Below, in pieces: positions 34,287 to 43,371 of a stretch of 64,000 bases of DNA. Made by a program: the position numbers and the translations under genes. The notes under the pieces were generated by a model, which had not been told where the DNA came from, ran no database searches, and saw only the letters and a list, made by a program, of their open reading frames with translations. Within the stretch, counting starts at the first letter, position 1. Every line of letters starts with the position of its first letter. The stretch is from assembly GCA_015063385.1 (NCBI GenBank), contig SVUG01000004.1, forward strand, positions 45,208-109,207, read 5' to 3'. Source of the DNA: Oscillospiraceae bacterium (GTDB lineage: Bacteria; Bacillota; Clostridia; Oscillospirales; CAG-272).

Positions 34287-36299
34287 ATGAAAAACGAACA
34301 TTCAAACGAGAAAATGCACGTGCCATACGCCTCCAGAATGGATATGGTGCTTTACGCGGCACTTGCTGTGCTGGGCATTGCACTCGTGGCTATAGTGGCA
34401 GAATTTTTGCCTACTGTTAATCCCGTTTTTTCTGCCATTCTCGTGGCTGTAATATATCTTCTTGCCGTTGCGGCCATCGCCTACAGAAGAATCACAAAAT
34501 CCACATCTGCACCCGAGAGAAGTATACATGGACTTCTCGGCGAGGAGGGCAGTGTTCTCTTCAAAAATTCCAAATCGCCCATTATAGCGTTTGACCTTCA
34601 CGGAACGATTCTTTGGTACAACGATGCGATGCGCGAGGCTATAAATTCATACGATAATTTTATAGGTGACAATATCAGCGAGCTTTTGAACGTTGACCTC
34701 TCTGACATAACTGACGAGGGGTGCAAGACTACCGTTGCAGGCAGAGTATATACCGTTGAAGGATTCGTAGTATCAAAAAAGAATAACGGTCTGTATCTTG
34801 CTATGCTCTCGGATATTACCAAGCTTTCTGAGATTGAGAAAAAGTATTTCGATGAGAGAGTAGCGGTTGCTTATATTGCTATTGATAACGTTGAGGATGC
34901 TCTTCAGTACGTTCACGAGAAATTTGCCGATTCGGTTTCCAGAATTGAGACGATTCTTAAGGATTGGGCAGAGTCAATGAACGGTGTTATAAAGTCGTAC
35001 GATAACGATAAATACATTATGTTCTTCGATTCGGTCTATCTTGACGACTGTGTAAACAACAGATTTGAGATACTTGACAAAATCAGAGACACCAGAGTCG
35101 GTGACGGTGTTTCTATTACCGTTTCGATAGGTGTATCGCGCAGGAGCGGAACGCTTCTTGACCGAGAGCTTGATGCAAGAGATGCAATAGATATGGCACT
35201 TCAACGCGGAGGAGACCAGGCTGTTTATAAATCAGAGAACGAGACCGTTTATTACGGAGGACGTACCAAGACCGTTTACAAGCGCTCCAACGTTCGTTCG
35301 CGTGCCTTTGCAAATCAGCTCAATTCGCTTATCGCTCGCTCGGATAACGTTATAGTAATGGGTCACAGATACGGTGATTTTGACTCGTTTGGTTCTTCGA
35401 TAGGCGTGGCAAGACTTGCGACCCTGTGCGGAGTTAAGGTTAATATTGCGGTTGACCTCCGCGATAAGAATCTGCGCCCCTGTATAGAAATGATGCAAAA
35501 GACGGATATGTACGAGCAGATGTTCGTTGACAACGCGGACGGTCTTGACCTTATCGGCCCTGATACTCTCGTTATCCTAGTGGACCATAGCAGCCCGCAG
35601 AGAGCACAGTTTTCCGATATTGCCGCCAAGGCAGGCTCTATCGCTATAATCGACCATCACAGAAAGAACGACAATCCTGCGGAGTCGGTTAAGCTCTCAT
35701 ATATCGACCCCTCGTCCTCGTCTTGCTGTGAGTTGATTTCCGAAATGCTTGAGAGTGCCGTCAGCTCGCAGAATCTTCTTAAGGAAGAGGCGGACATGCT
35801 CCTTGCAGGTATACTTCTTGATACCAAGCAGTTTACCAGAAATACAGGTACACGTACCTTTGGTGCGGCTCAGTATCTCCGTGGAGCAGGTGCTAACCCC
35901 ACCGACGTTTACGATTTGTTTAAGGCTTCGCCCAGTGACCTTTCAAAAGAAGCAAGATTCCACACGTCCATCGTCATGTACAAGGATGCTATAGCTCTTG
36001 CGTGCTGTGACGGTGAGACCGATGAGAGCTTCCGCGTTATTGCATCTAAGGCAGCCGATAAAATGCTTACTCTCAAGGGCGTGGACGCTGCGTTTACGCT
36101 TGTTCGCATAGGTGACCAGGTACACATTTCCGGACGTTCTACAGGTAAGGTCAACGTTCAGCTTATACTTGAAAAGCTTAACGGAGGCGGTCACTTTGAC
36201 GTGGCAGGAGCACAGGTTTCCTCTGCTACTGTAATTGAGGTAATTGAGAGGCTTAAAGCATCTATTGATGATTATCTTGAGCAAAATCCGATTTCATAA
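34287..36299 (+). CDS. gdpP: Cyclic-di-AMP phosphodiesterase GdpP
   Basis: This 670-residue membrane enzyme hydrolyses c-di-AMP, the second messenger that controls osmolyte transport and cell-wall homeostasis. Two transmembrane segments (about 18-60) precede a PAS-like domain (about 85-175), a degenerate GGDEF domain (about 180-310) and a DHH/DHHA1 catalytic module. The catalytic motifs are MGHRYGDFDSFGSS, LVDHSSP, IIDHHRKND and the C-terminal GGHFDVAGAQ. The GGDEF site has no cyclase signature, as normal for the family. ATG 34287 has AAAGGAAAC upstream. It is the second gene of the yybS operon. Confidence 0.96.
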   Translation: MKNEHSNEKMHVPYASRMDMVLYAALAVLGIALVAIVAEFLPTVNPVFSAILVAVIYLLAVAAIAYRRITKSTSAPERSIHGLLGEEGSVLFKNSKSPIIAFDLHGTILWYNDAMREAINSYDNFIGDNISELLNVDLSDITDEGCKTTVAGRVYTVEGFVVSKKNNGLYLAMLSDITKLSEIEKKYFDERVAVAYIAIDNVEDALQYVHEKFADSVSRIETILKDWAESMNGVIKSYDNDKYIMFFDSVYLDDCVNNRFEILDKIRDTRVGDGVSITVSIGVSRRSGTLLDRELDARDAIDMALQRGGDQAVYKSENETVYYGGRTKTVYKRSNVRSRAFANQLNSLIARSDNVIVMGHRYGDFDSFGSSIGVARLATLCGVKVNIAVDLRDKNLRPCIEMMQKTDMYEQMFVDNADGLDLIGPDTLVILVDHSSPQRAQFSDIAAKAGSIAIIDHHRKNDNPAESVKLSYIDPSSSSCCELISEMLESAVSSQNLLKEEADMLLAGILLDTKQFTRNTGTRTFGAAQYLRGAGANPTDVYDLFKASPSDLSKEARFHTSIVMYKDAIALACCDGETDESFRVIASKAADKMLTLKGVDAAFTLVRIGDQVHISGRSTGKVNVQLILEKLNGGGHFDVAGAQVSSATVIEVIERLKASIDDYLEQNPIS

Positions 36300-36333
36300 T
36301 TTTTAAAAAAAGCAACATAGGATGGAAATATAA

Positions 36334-36777
36334 ATGAAGGTTATATTACTTTGTGACGTAAAGGGACAGGGAAAAAAAGATCAGATTGTCGAAGTGTCCG
36401 ACGGCTATGCACGCAATTTTCTTTTCCCTCAGAAAAAGGCAGTTCCCGCCGATGCCAAGGCTACTAACGAGCTGAAAAATAAAGAAGAAGCCCGTCAGTT
36501 TAAAATAAACGAGGACAGAAAGGCAGCAGCTGCTCTTGCCGAGAAAATCAAGAACGTTGAAATTGAAATAGTGATGGGACACGGTGCCGACGGCAGACTT
36601 TACGGCTCCGTCACCTCTAAGGATATTGCCGAGCAGCTTGCAAAGCGCATAGGCACGGAAGTTGATAAGCGCAAGATTCAGATGAAGGAAAACATAAAGG
36701 CTTACGGCAAATATGACGTTGAGCTTAAAATTCTCGGGGACATAAGCGCTAAATTCGTAGTTTACGTACACGATTGA
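36334..36777 (+). CDS. rplI: Large ribosomal subunit protein bL9
   Basis: The 147-residue protein has the classic two-lobed L9 plan: N-terminal [21 protein letters not shown] with [13 protein letters not shown], a long central helix rich in K, E and A, and a C-terminal rRNA-binding domain with [20 protein letters not shown]. It sits between gdpP and dnaB as in most Firmicutes. ATG 36334 has ATAGGATGG upstream. A small ACCGC-TTTT-GCGGT hairpin without T tail (36783-36796) lies between it and dnaB. Confidence 0.97.
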   Translation: MKVILLCDVKGQGKKDQIVEVSDGYARNFLFPQKKAVPADAKATNELKNKEEARQFKINEDRKAAAALAEKIKNVEIEIVMGHGADGRLYGSVTSKDIAEQLAKRIGTEVDKRKIQMKENIKAYGKYDVELKILGDISAKFVVYVHD

Positions 36778-36782
36778 TAAAC

Positions 36783-36796
36783 ACCGCTTTTGCGGT
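36783..36796 (+). repeat. Small hairpin between rplI and dnaB
   Basis: ACCGC (36783-36787) and GCGGT (36792-36796) around TTTT. No T run follows; possibly an mRNA processing or stabilising element that uncouples ribosomal-protein and helicase expression. Confidence 0.35.
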
Positions 36797-36815
36797 ATGA
36801 AAGGAAGAGCCTTTA

Positions 36816-38183
36816 ATGGACAACAATAGCAATTTGATAAGACAAATGCCTGTTTCTATCGAGGCAGAGCAGGCTTTGCTCGGTTCCATAATTGTAAATC
36901 CTGAAGCATTTGATAAAATCGGCGGCATGATCAGTACCGAGGATTTTTATCTTGAGGAGCACAAGCATATCTTTGCGGCACTTCTCAGTATGTATGCGAA
37001 AAACAAGACCATAGACGTTGTCACCCTCGTTAACGCCCTCGTAGAAAACGGTGATCGTGACGAGGCTGGCGGGGTGCAGTATATTACTCTTATTGCAGAG
37101 TCTGTTCCTTCGGCAGCCAACGTCAAGGATTATGCAAGAATCGTTAAGGATAAGTCAACTCTTCGCCGCCTTATCAACGTATGCGACGAGATAAACAACG
37201 ATGCATACAGCGAAAATGACGTTCGCACCGTTGTCGACAGCGCGGAGCAGAAGATATTTGATATTTCTCATAATAACGAAACGAAGGAGTTTAGACATAT
37301 TCGTGACGTTCTGCGCAACGTTTACAGAGATCTTGAAACTCTTTCTGAAAACAAGGGTGCTGTAAGCGGAGCGAAAACCGGATTTTCCGGCCTTGACCAC
37401 ATGCTTGTGCAAATGGGTAAGGGTGACCTCGTTATACTCGGCGCGCGTCCCGGTATGGGTAAGACCTCCTTTGCGCTTAATATTGCTACAAACGTGGCAA
37501 AGCAGGCAAAGAAGTCCGTTGCTATATTCTCACTTGAGATGTCTGCAGAGCAGCTTGTGACGCGTATAATTTCGAGTGAAGCTATGGTAGATTCTCACAA
37601 TCTTCGCACAGGTCAACTTTTGCCTGAGGATTGGGACAATATAGCAGACGTTATTTCCTCACTTTCAGGCTGTGATATATATATAGACGATACCTCGGCA
37701 CTTACCACGACTGAGATGAAGTCAAAGCTTAGAAGACTTTCTAACCTCGGACTTGTCGTTATCGACTATATCGGTCTTATGCAGACCACCTCTAACAGCG
37801 ATAACCGCGCACAGCAGGTAGGTGAAATTTCCCGTAATCTTAAAATTATGGCGAAGGATCTCGGTGTGCCGTTCATTTGCTGCGCACAGCTTAACAGAGG
37901 CACCGAATCAAGACAGGGAGCAGGAAAGCGTCCCACACTTGCCGATCTTAGAGATTCGGGCTCTATTGAGCAGGACGCAGACATCGTTCTCTTCCTCTAC
38001 AGAGATGAATATTATAAGGATATCGCAGGCTCAGACGGTGATTCTGACGGCTCTGATACTGCAAATACCGCTGAGGTTATTATTGCTAAAAACAGACACG
38101 GCTCTGTAGGCAATATCAAAATGGGCTGGATAGGTCAGTTTACCAAGTTCAGAACCCTTGAGGACGATCGTACAAATGGTTGA
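36816..38183 (+). CDS. dnaB: Replicative DNA helicase DnaB (DnaC of Bacillus nomenclature)
   Basis: This 455-residue hexameric helicase unwinds DNA at the fork and binds DnaG. The N-terminal domain has MPVSIEAEQALLGSII; the RecA-like C-terminal domain has Walker A GARPGMGKTSFALN, Walker B LVVIDYIGLMQ, and the conserved ADLRDSGSIEQDADIVLFLYR and EVIIAKNRHGSVG. ATG 36816 has GAAAGGAAGAG upstream. The end overlaps the likely tilS start by eight bases. Its partner primase is encoded about 30 kb away, at 4806. Confidence 0.97.
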   Translation: MDNNSNLIRQMPVSIEAEQALLGSIIVNPEAFDKIGGMISTEDFYLEEHKHIFAALLSMYAKNKTIDVVTLVNALVENGDRDEAGGVQYITLIAESVPSAANVKDYARIVKDKSTLRRLINVCDEINNDAYSENDVRTVVDSAEQKIFDISHNNETKEFRHIRDVLRNVYRDLETLSENKGAVSGAKTGFSGLDHMLVQMGKGDLVILGARPGMGKTSFALNIATNVAKQAKKSVAIFSLEMSAEQLVTRIISSEAMVDSHNLRTGQLLPEDWDNIADVISSLSGCDIYIDDTSALTTTEMKSKLRRLSNLGLVVIDYIGLMQTTSNSDNRAQQVGEISRNLKIMAKDLGVPFICCAQLNRGTESRQGAGKRPTLADLRDSGSIEQDADIVLFLYRDEYYKDIAGSDGDSDGSDTANTAEVIIAKNRHGSVGNIKMGWIGQFTKFRTLEDDRTNG

Positions 38184-39615
38184 TAAAATCCATAACCTTT
38201 TCCTTTTGGAAAAGGGAAAAAACATATATGAATCTGCTTGCTCGGTAATTGCCGATGAGAATATGTTCCCGTTGCTTAACGAGGGTGTTCTTGTTGGTCT
38301 CTCTGGCGGTGCGGACTCTGTGATGCTGCTTTCGTTTTTAATTGAATACAAAAAGCAAAAAGGTCTTTCTTTTCCTATAGCGGCAGTTCACGTCAATCAC
38401 TGCATAAGAGGTGAGGAGGCAGAGCGCGACGAGTTCTTTTGTAAAAAGCTTTGTGAGGAGCTTGAGGTCGAGCTTTTTGTAGAAAAAATAGACGTTCCGT
38501 CTCTTGCAAAAACGTCCGGTAAAGGACTTGAGGAAGCTGCTCGAGAAGCAAGATATTCTGTTTTTGAAGATATAATTCAAGGCAGAAATGATATTTCCGC
38601 TATTGCAGTAGCACATAACAGAAGTGACAACGCCGAAACCGTGCTTTTTAATATACTCAGAGGTAGCGGTGCAAGGGGGGCATCTGGAATTCGTCCCGTG
38701 CGCGATAATATCTTGCGCCCGCTTATCAGAGTTGCAAAGGCGGATATACTATCAGCGCTTGATATAGCAGGAATTTCATACGTCACCGACAGCACCAATC
38801 AATCTAGCGAATATACGCGCAATTACCTGAGAAACGAGGTAATTCCGGCACTTCAGCGCATTACTCCCGAGCCGGAGAAAATGCTTTCGCGCTTTGCGGA
38901 TAACATGCGCTCTGACGATGATTTTATTACGTTGCAGGCAAAGGATTTCCTCAGAGGAAGAAAAGAAATTAAAAATTCTGAGCTTCGCGCTTTGCATTAC
39001 TCACTTTTTGTAAGAGTTCTTGGGGAAATGGCGTCTTTTGCTAATGCGGGCATTTCTTCGCAAATCGCATCGGATATATACAAGATTTTGGATAAGGATA
39101 ATTTTAATTACTCCTTAATTGGCGAAGCCTGTTTTTCTTGTGAGCGCGGCATTTGCAAAATAACGCGAAATGACGATGAGAAGCCTGATTACCTCTTCAA
39201 GCTGGAGAATGGCACTAACAGTTTGTCTCGGTTTCATTCAGATTTTTTATTAGTTAAAGAAAAGGTCGAAAAAACTTATTTAAATATTTACAAAATTTCA
39301 ATACAAGCAAATCTTTCTTCTGCTATAATTAGTGGTAGTTTGCATTTGCGTCCTAAAAAAGATGGCGATACCGTTTTTTACGGCGGTATGACCCATAAGC
39401 TTAAAAAGTTGTTTTCAGACAGGAAAATACCTCCGTCAAAAAGGGCGCTTATTCCCATTTTATGTGACGACAAGGGAGTCGTCTGGGTTCCCGGTTTTGG
39501 TGTCCGCGACGACGGTGTTCCGCCCGAGAAAAGGCGGGATTTGTACGCCGTTATCGGAATTTTATCAACTGATACAAAAAATCGATTTTACGTTGGTACT
39601 GAATACAAAACATAA
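38176..39615 (+). CDS. tilS: tRNA(Ile)-lysidine synthase TilS
   Basis: TilS converts the wobble cytidine of the AUA-reading tRNA(Ile) to lysidine. The N-terminal PP-loop motif is VGLSGGADSVML, followed by VHVNHCIRG and the conserved AHNRSDNAETVLFNILRGSG. The C-terminal substrate-binding domain ends with a TilS_C-like region (LRPKKDGDTVFYGG, KLKKLFSDRKIPPSKR). I choose ATG 38176 (479 aa), which overlaps the dnaB stop by eight bases; a TTG at 38158 is an alternative. The usual neighbour hpt (hypoxanthine phosphoribosyltransferase) between tilS and ftsH is missing. Confidence 0.94.
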   Translation: MVDKIHNLFLLEKGKNIYESACSVIADENMFPLLNEGVLVGLSGGADSVMLLSFLIEYKKQKGLSFPIAAVHVNHCIRGEEAERDEFFCKKLCEELEVELFVEKIDVPSLAKTSGKGLEEAAREARYSVFEDIIQGRNDISAIAVAHNRSDNAETVLFNILRGSGARGASGIRPVRDNILRPLIRVAKADILSALDIAGISYVTDSTNQSSEYTRNYLRNEVIPALQRITPEPEKMLSRFADNMRSDDDFITLQAKDFLRGRKEIKNSELRALHYSLFVRVLGEMASFANAGISSQIASDIYKILDKDNFNYSLIGEACFSCERGICKITRNDDEKPDYLFKLENGTNSLSRFHSDFLLVKEKVEKTYLNIYKISIQANLSSAIISGSLHLRPKKDGDTVFYGGMTHKLKKLFSDRKIPPSKRALIPILCDDKGVVWVPGFGVRDDGVPPEKRRDLYAVIGILSTDTKNRFYVGTEYKT

Positions 39616-39677
39616 ATTTTTCATATTTTGATAATACTAATCATTGGTTTATTTAAGAAAGGCATGGAAGATACCTG

Positions 39678-41852
39678 ATGAAGTCTAATTTCAAAAGCAT
39701 ATTGATGCTTGTGCTGTTAATAGCTGCCGTGCTTGTTGCAACCTCCGTGTTCAGCGGAAATTTCGACAAGGACGATAAGTTCGTTTACAGCGATCTTCTC
39801 GAGCTCTTCGAGAAGGATCTCGTAAGAGATTTTGAGGTCAACGAAAAGGGCGATATAACTCTGAACGCATACGTCGTCAAGGAGAATGCCGACGGAAGCT
39901 ACACCTTTGAGCTTGACGAAAAAGGCGAGAGAAAGGTGAAGGAGTATAAATATTCCTTCAGCTATGAATTACAGATAGATAAGGTTGTAGAGATAGTTGA
40001 TGCAAACGCTGCAGACGGTCAGACCAATCTCGTTGAGTACGAATTTATGACCTCGAAGGGCGCGATTTGGCAGGCCTATCTTCCTTATATAATTACAGGA
40101 GTTTTGACTATTGGTCTCTTCATCTTTATGTTTGCTCGCACTGCGGGCCCGGGCAGTAAGATGAATAACTTTGCAAAGTCCAAGGCAAAGCTCGTTTCGG
40201 GTGATAAGAATCCCGTTAAATTTGCAGACGTTGCAGGTGCTGACGAGGAGAAGGCAGAGCTTGAGGAGGTCGTAGAGTTCTTAAAGGATCCTCAAAAATT
40301 CATCAAGCTTGGCGCGAGAATTCCTCGCGGCGTGCTTCTCGTAGGCCCTCCCGGTACGGGTAAAACTCTTCTTGCCAAGGCTGTTGCGGGCGAGGCGGGT
40401 GTTCCGTTCTTCTCGATTTCAGGCTCTGATTTCGTGGAAATGTACGTCGGTGTAGGTGCTTCGCGTGTAAGAGACTTGTTTGATAATGCAAGAAAAGCTC
40501 CTGCAAGTATTATATTTATTGACGAGATAGACGCGGTCGGCCGTCACAGAGGTGCAGGCCTTGGCGGCGGTCACGACGAGAGAGAGCAGACGCTCAACCA
40601 GCTGCTCGTTGAAATGGACGGCTTCGGCACTAATTCAGGTGTTATCGTTATGGCAGCAACCAACCGCCCCGACATTCTTGACCCCGCGCTTCTGCGTCCC
40701 GGACGCTTTGACAGACGCGTGACGGTAAATTATCCCGACATCAAGGGCAGAGAGGCTATTCTCAAGGTCCACTGCCGCAATAAGCCTCTTGAGGAAACAG
40801 TAAACCTTAAAAAGATTGCACAGACTACAATCGGCTTCACTGGTGCAGAGCTTGCCAACCTTATGAACGAGGCGGCGCTTCGCGCAGCAAAGAAAAACAA
40901 GGCGCTCATCGGTATGGTAGATATAGAGGAATCCTATATGAAGCTTATACTTGGTCCTCAAAAGAAAACCAAGGTGCGTACAGAAAAGGATAACAAGCTT
41001 TGTGCATATCACGAGGCAGGTCACGCGGTTGCTTCTTACTTCTGCAAGAATACCGACCCGATAAAGCACATCACCATTATTCCTGCAGGAAATGCAGGAG
41101 GTGTCACCGTCAGCGTTCCTACCGAAGACAGAGTGGGTATGTCGAAGAACGAGATGCTTGACATCATCGTTCGCGCACTCGGCGGTCGAGTTGCCGAGGA
41201 GATAATCCTTGACGATATTTCCACGGGCGCTTCGAGTGATATTCAGCAGGCAACCGGCATCGCTCGCAACATGGTGACAAGATACGGTATGTCCGAAAAG
41301 CTCGGCACCGTTCTTTACGGCTCTGAGCATTCGAGCGATGAAGTGTTCCTCGGCAGAGATTTCTCTTCCGGCAAGACTTATTCAGAAAAAACCGCTGCTG
41401 ATATTGATGACGAAATTCGTGCAATTATCAATAATTCCTATGCTAGATGTAAAGAAATCCTTACATCTAATATAGATAAGCTTCATTTTGTCGCAGAATT
41501 TCTTCTTAAAAACGAGTCTATGGACGAGGAGCAGTTCAAGGCTGCTATGGAGATGGAGAACCCCACTATTGAGTCTATAGAGGACATCGCTTTTAGAAAG
41601 CAGCAGAAGAGCGACGAGGAAAATGACACAGCTCATAAGAAGAACGCTGAAGCGGCTGAAGAAGCAAGACTTCGTCAAGAGGAGCTTGCCAAGAGAATGG
41701 CAAACGGCGAGGAGCTCACCGACGATCTTCTCAAGGATATCTTTGAAAAGAGATTCACCGCGAATGCAGACGATGAACCCCTTTCCACCTCTGAGAATAA
41801 GGAAAACGCAGATAATACCGATACTCCTGAAAGCTCTGACGAAAATAAGTAA
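39678..41852 (+). CDS. ftsH: ATP-dependent zinc metalloprotease FtsH
   Basis: This 724-residue membrane-anchored AAA+ protease degrades misfolded membrane and some soluble proteins. Two transmembrane segments (about 7-24 and 132-153) flank an extracellular domain of about 105 residues. The AAA module has Walker A GPPGTGKT, Walker [12 protein letters not shown] and the SRH around RPGRFDRRV; the peptidase has HEAGH with zinc. The C-terminal tail (about 640-724) is long, highly charged and rich in E, K, D and N, suggesting a coiled or disordered extension. It follows tilS by 62 bp and ends at a strong terminator. Confidence 0.97.
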   Translation: MKSNFKSILMLVLLIAAVLVATSVFSGNFDKDDKFVYSDLLELFEKDLVRDFEVNEKGDITLNAYVVKENADGSYTFELDEKGERKVKEYKYSFSYELQIDKVVEIVDANAADGQTNLVEYEFMTSKGAIWQAYLPYIITGVLTIGLFIFMFARTAGPGSKMNNFAKSKAKLVSGDKNPVKFADVAGADEEKAELEEVVEFLKDPQKFIKLGARIPRGVLLVGPPGTGKTLLAKAVAGEAGVPFFSISGSDFVEMYVGVGASRVRDLFDNARKAPASIIFIDEIDAVGRHRGAGLGGGHDEREQTLNQLLVEMDGFGTNSGVIVMAATNRPDILDPALLRPGRFDRRVTVNYPDIKGREAILKVHCRNKPLEETVNLKKIAQTTIGFTGAELANLMNEAALRAAKKNKALIGMVDIEESYMKLILGPQKKTKVRTEKDNKLCAYHEAGHAVASYFCKNTDPIKHITIIPAGNAGGVTVSVPTEDRVGMSKNEMLDIIVRALGGRVAEEIILDDISTGASSDIQQATGIARNMVTRYGMSEKLGTVLYGSEHSSDEVFLGRDFSSGKTYSEKTAADIDDEIRAIINNSYARCKEILTSNIDKLHFVAEFLLKNESMDEEQFKAAMEMENPTIESIEDIAFRKQQKSDEENDTAHKKNAEAAEEARLRQEELAKRMANGEELTDDLLKDIFEKRFTANADDEPLSTSENKENADNTDTPESSDENK

Positions 41853-41855
41853 TCT

Positions 41856-41892
41856 AAAAGGGTAGCCGTTTGGCTACCCTTATTTTATTTTT
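41856..41892 (+). terminator. Terminator after ftsH
   Basis: AAGGGTAGCC (41858-41867) pairs with GGCTACCCTT (41872-41881), 4-nt loop, then ATTTTATTTTT. Confidence 0.9.
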
Positions 41893-41899
41893 AATTATA

Positions 41900-41938
41900 A
41901 AAACTGCCGCAAATGCATGCGGCAGTTATTTTTTTTAG
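41900..41938 (-). terminator. Terminator after the oxaloacetate decarboxylase alpha gene
   Basis: AACTGCCGCA and TGCGGCAGTT flank a short loop (stem about 41902-41927). On the minus strand it is followed by TTTTTATAATT; the plus-strand side also has a T run. Confidence 0.85.
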
Positions 41939-41940
41939 TT

Positions 41941-43341
41941 TTAAATTGCGTGTATTCCGTTTTCTGCATCAGCATTAGCATCAAGCTTATACTTCTGCTG
42001 CTTTCTCCAGTCGAAGTACTTGATAGCAACCTGCTCGAAGAGTGCGAGGGAAAGAAGGTCCTCATCCTGCTCGCTGTAGGGAGCAACTCTCTGACGGAGA
42101 GAATCAATCTCGGGAGCAATCTTATCTGCGGGTCTGTAATCAATAATTTCGTCGTCGCCGATAATCTTCTTCTTGAAGTCGTCGGAGATGGGAGCAGGGC
42201 ACTTACCGTACTCACCGCGAACAAGTCCCTTAAACTCCTTGGTCACTCTTGCGTATCTGCCCTCGTTTGCAAAGAGGACGTTGTTAACAGCCTGAGTACC
42301 AACTATCTGCGAGGTAGGAGTGACAAGAGGAGGGAAGCCCGCGTCAGCTCTTACGTTTGCAACCTCTTCAAGAACTGCATCGAGCTTATCCGACTTGCCT
42401 GCCATCTTAAGCTGGCTGATAAGGTTTGAAAGCATACCGCCTGGTACCTGATAACGAAGTGCGTTAACGTCAACCTTAAGTACCTTGGGGTCAATAAGAC
42501 CGGAAGCAAGATAATCCTCACGAATTTTATTGAAATGCTTTGCAACAACGTCAAGCTTTGCAAGGTCAAGTCCTGTGTCGTATGGAGTACCCTGAAGTGT
42601 AGCAACGAGCGACTCGGTAGGAGTATGAGACGTACCCATAGCAAGAGGTGAAATTGCGGTATCAACACCGTCAACGCCTGCCTCAATAGCCTTAAGAAGC
42701 GTCATAGAGCCGAGACCTGCGGTATAATGGCAGTGAAGGTTAACAGGAATAGAAACAGTGTTCTTGATGGTCTTAACAAGCTGATATGCCTCGTAGGGCT
42801 TAAGAAGTCCCGACATATCCTTAATGCAAATCGAATTTGCACCCATTTCCTCAAGCTGCTTTGCATACTGCGCGAAGCCCTCGTTGGTGTGGAACGGAGA
42901 TGTGGTGTAAGAGATAGCCGCCTGAACGTGACCCTTTTCCTTGATGGTCGCCTTGATAGCGGTCTCAAGGTTTCTTGCATCATTAAGTGCGTCGAATATA
43001 CGAATAATATCAATACCGTTAGCGATAGACTTCTGTACGAAATATTCAACAACGTCGTCAGCATAGTGACGGTAGCCAAGAATGTTCTGACCTCTGAAGA
43101 GCATCTGAAGCTTGGTATTCTTTACGTGATCCTTAATAGTTCTGAGTCTTGCCCAAGGATCCTCGTGAAGGAAGCGAAGGCAGGAATCAAAGGTAGCACC
43201 GCCCCAAGCCTCAAGAGAGTAGTATCCAACCTGATCCATCGCGTCAAGAACCGGAATCATCTCTTCGGTAGTCATACGGGTTGCCGCGAGAGACTGGTGT
43301 GCGTCGCGGAGGACGGTTTCTGTAATTAAAACTTTAGCCAT
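41941..43341 (-). CDS. oadA: Oxaloacetate decarboxylase alpha-type carboxyltransferase (no biotin domain)
   Basis: This 466-residue protein is the carboxyltransferase of the pyruvate carboxylase/oxaloacetate decarboxylase/transcarboxylase 5S family. It moves CO2 between oxaloacetate and carboxybiotin. The TIM-barrel core shows TETVLRDAHQSLAATRM (metal-ligand Asp), LEAWGGATFDS, FRGQNILGYRHY, SICIKDMSG with the carbamylated-lysine position, and LHCHYTAGLG. The PYC/OADA C-terminal region ends with a short tail and has no biotinyl domain; a separate biotin protein is encoded two genes upstream in the same cluster. It is the last gene of the minus-strand cluster 47063-41941. Confidence 0.92.
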   Translation of the reverse strand: MAKVLITETVLRDAHQSLAATRMTTEEMIPVLDAMDQVGYYSLEAWGGATFDSCLRFLHEDPWARLRTIKDHVKNTKLQMLFRGQNILGYRHYADDVVEYFVQKSIANGIDIIRIFDALNDARNLETAIKATIKEKGHVQAAISYTTSPFHTNEGFAQYAKQLEEMGANSICIKDMSGLLKPYEAYQLVKTIKNTVSIPVNLHCHYTAGLGSMTLLKAIEAGVDGVDTAISPLAMGTSHTPTESLVATLQGTPYDTGLDLAKLDVVAKHFNKIREDYLASGLIDPKVLKVDVNALRYQVPGGMLSNLISQLKMAGKSDKLDAVLEEVANVRADAGFPPLVTPTSQIVGTQAVNNVLFANEGRYARVTKEFKGLVRGEYGKCPAPISDDFKKKIIGDDEIIDYRPADKIAPEIDSLRQRVAPYSEQDEDLLSLALFEQVAIKYFDWRKQQKYKLDANADAENGIHAI

Positions 43342-43371
43342 TTTATTTTATCCTTTCAATAGATTTATTCC

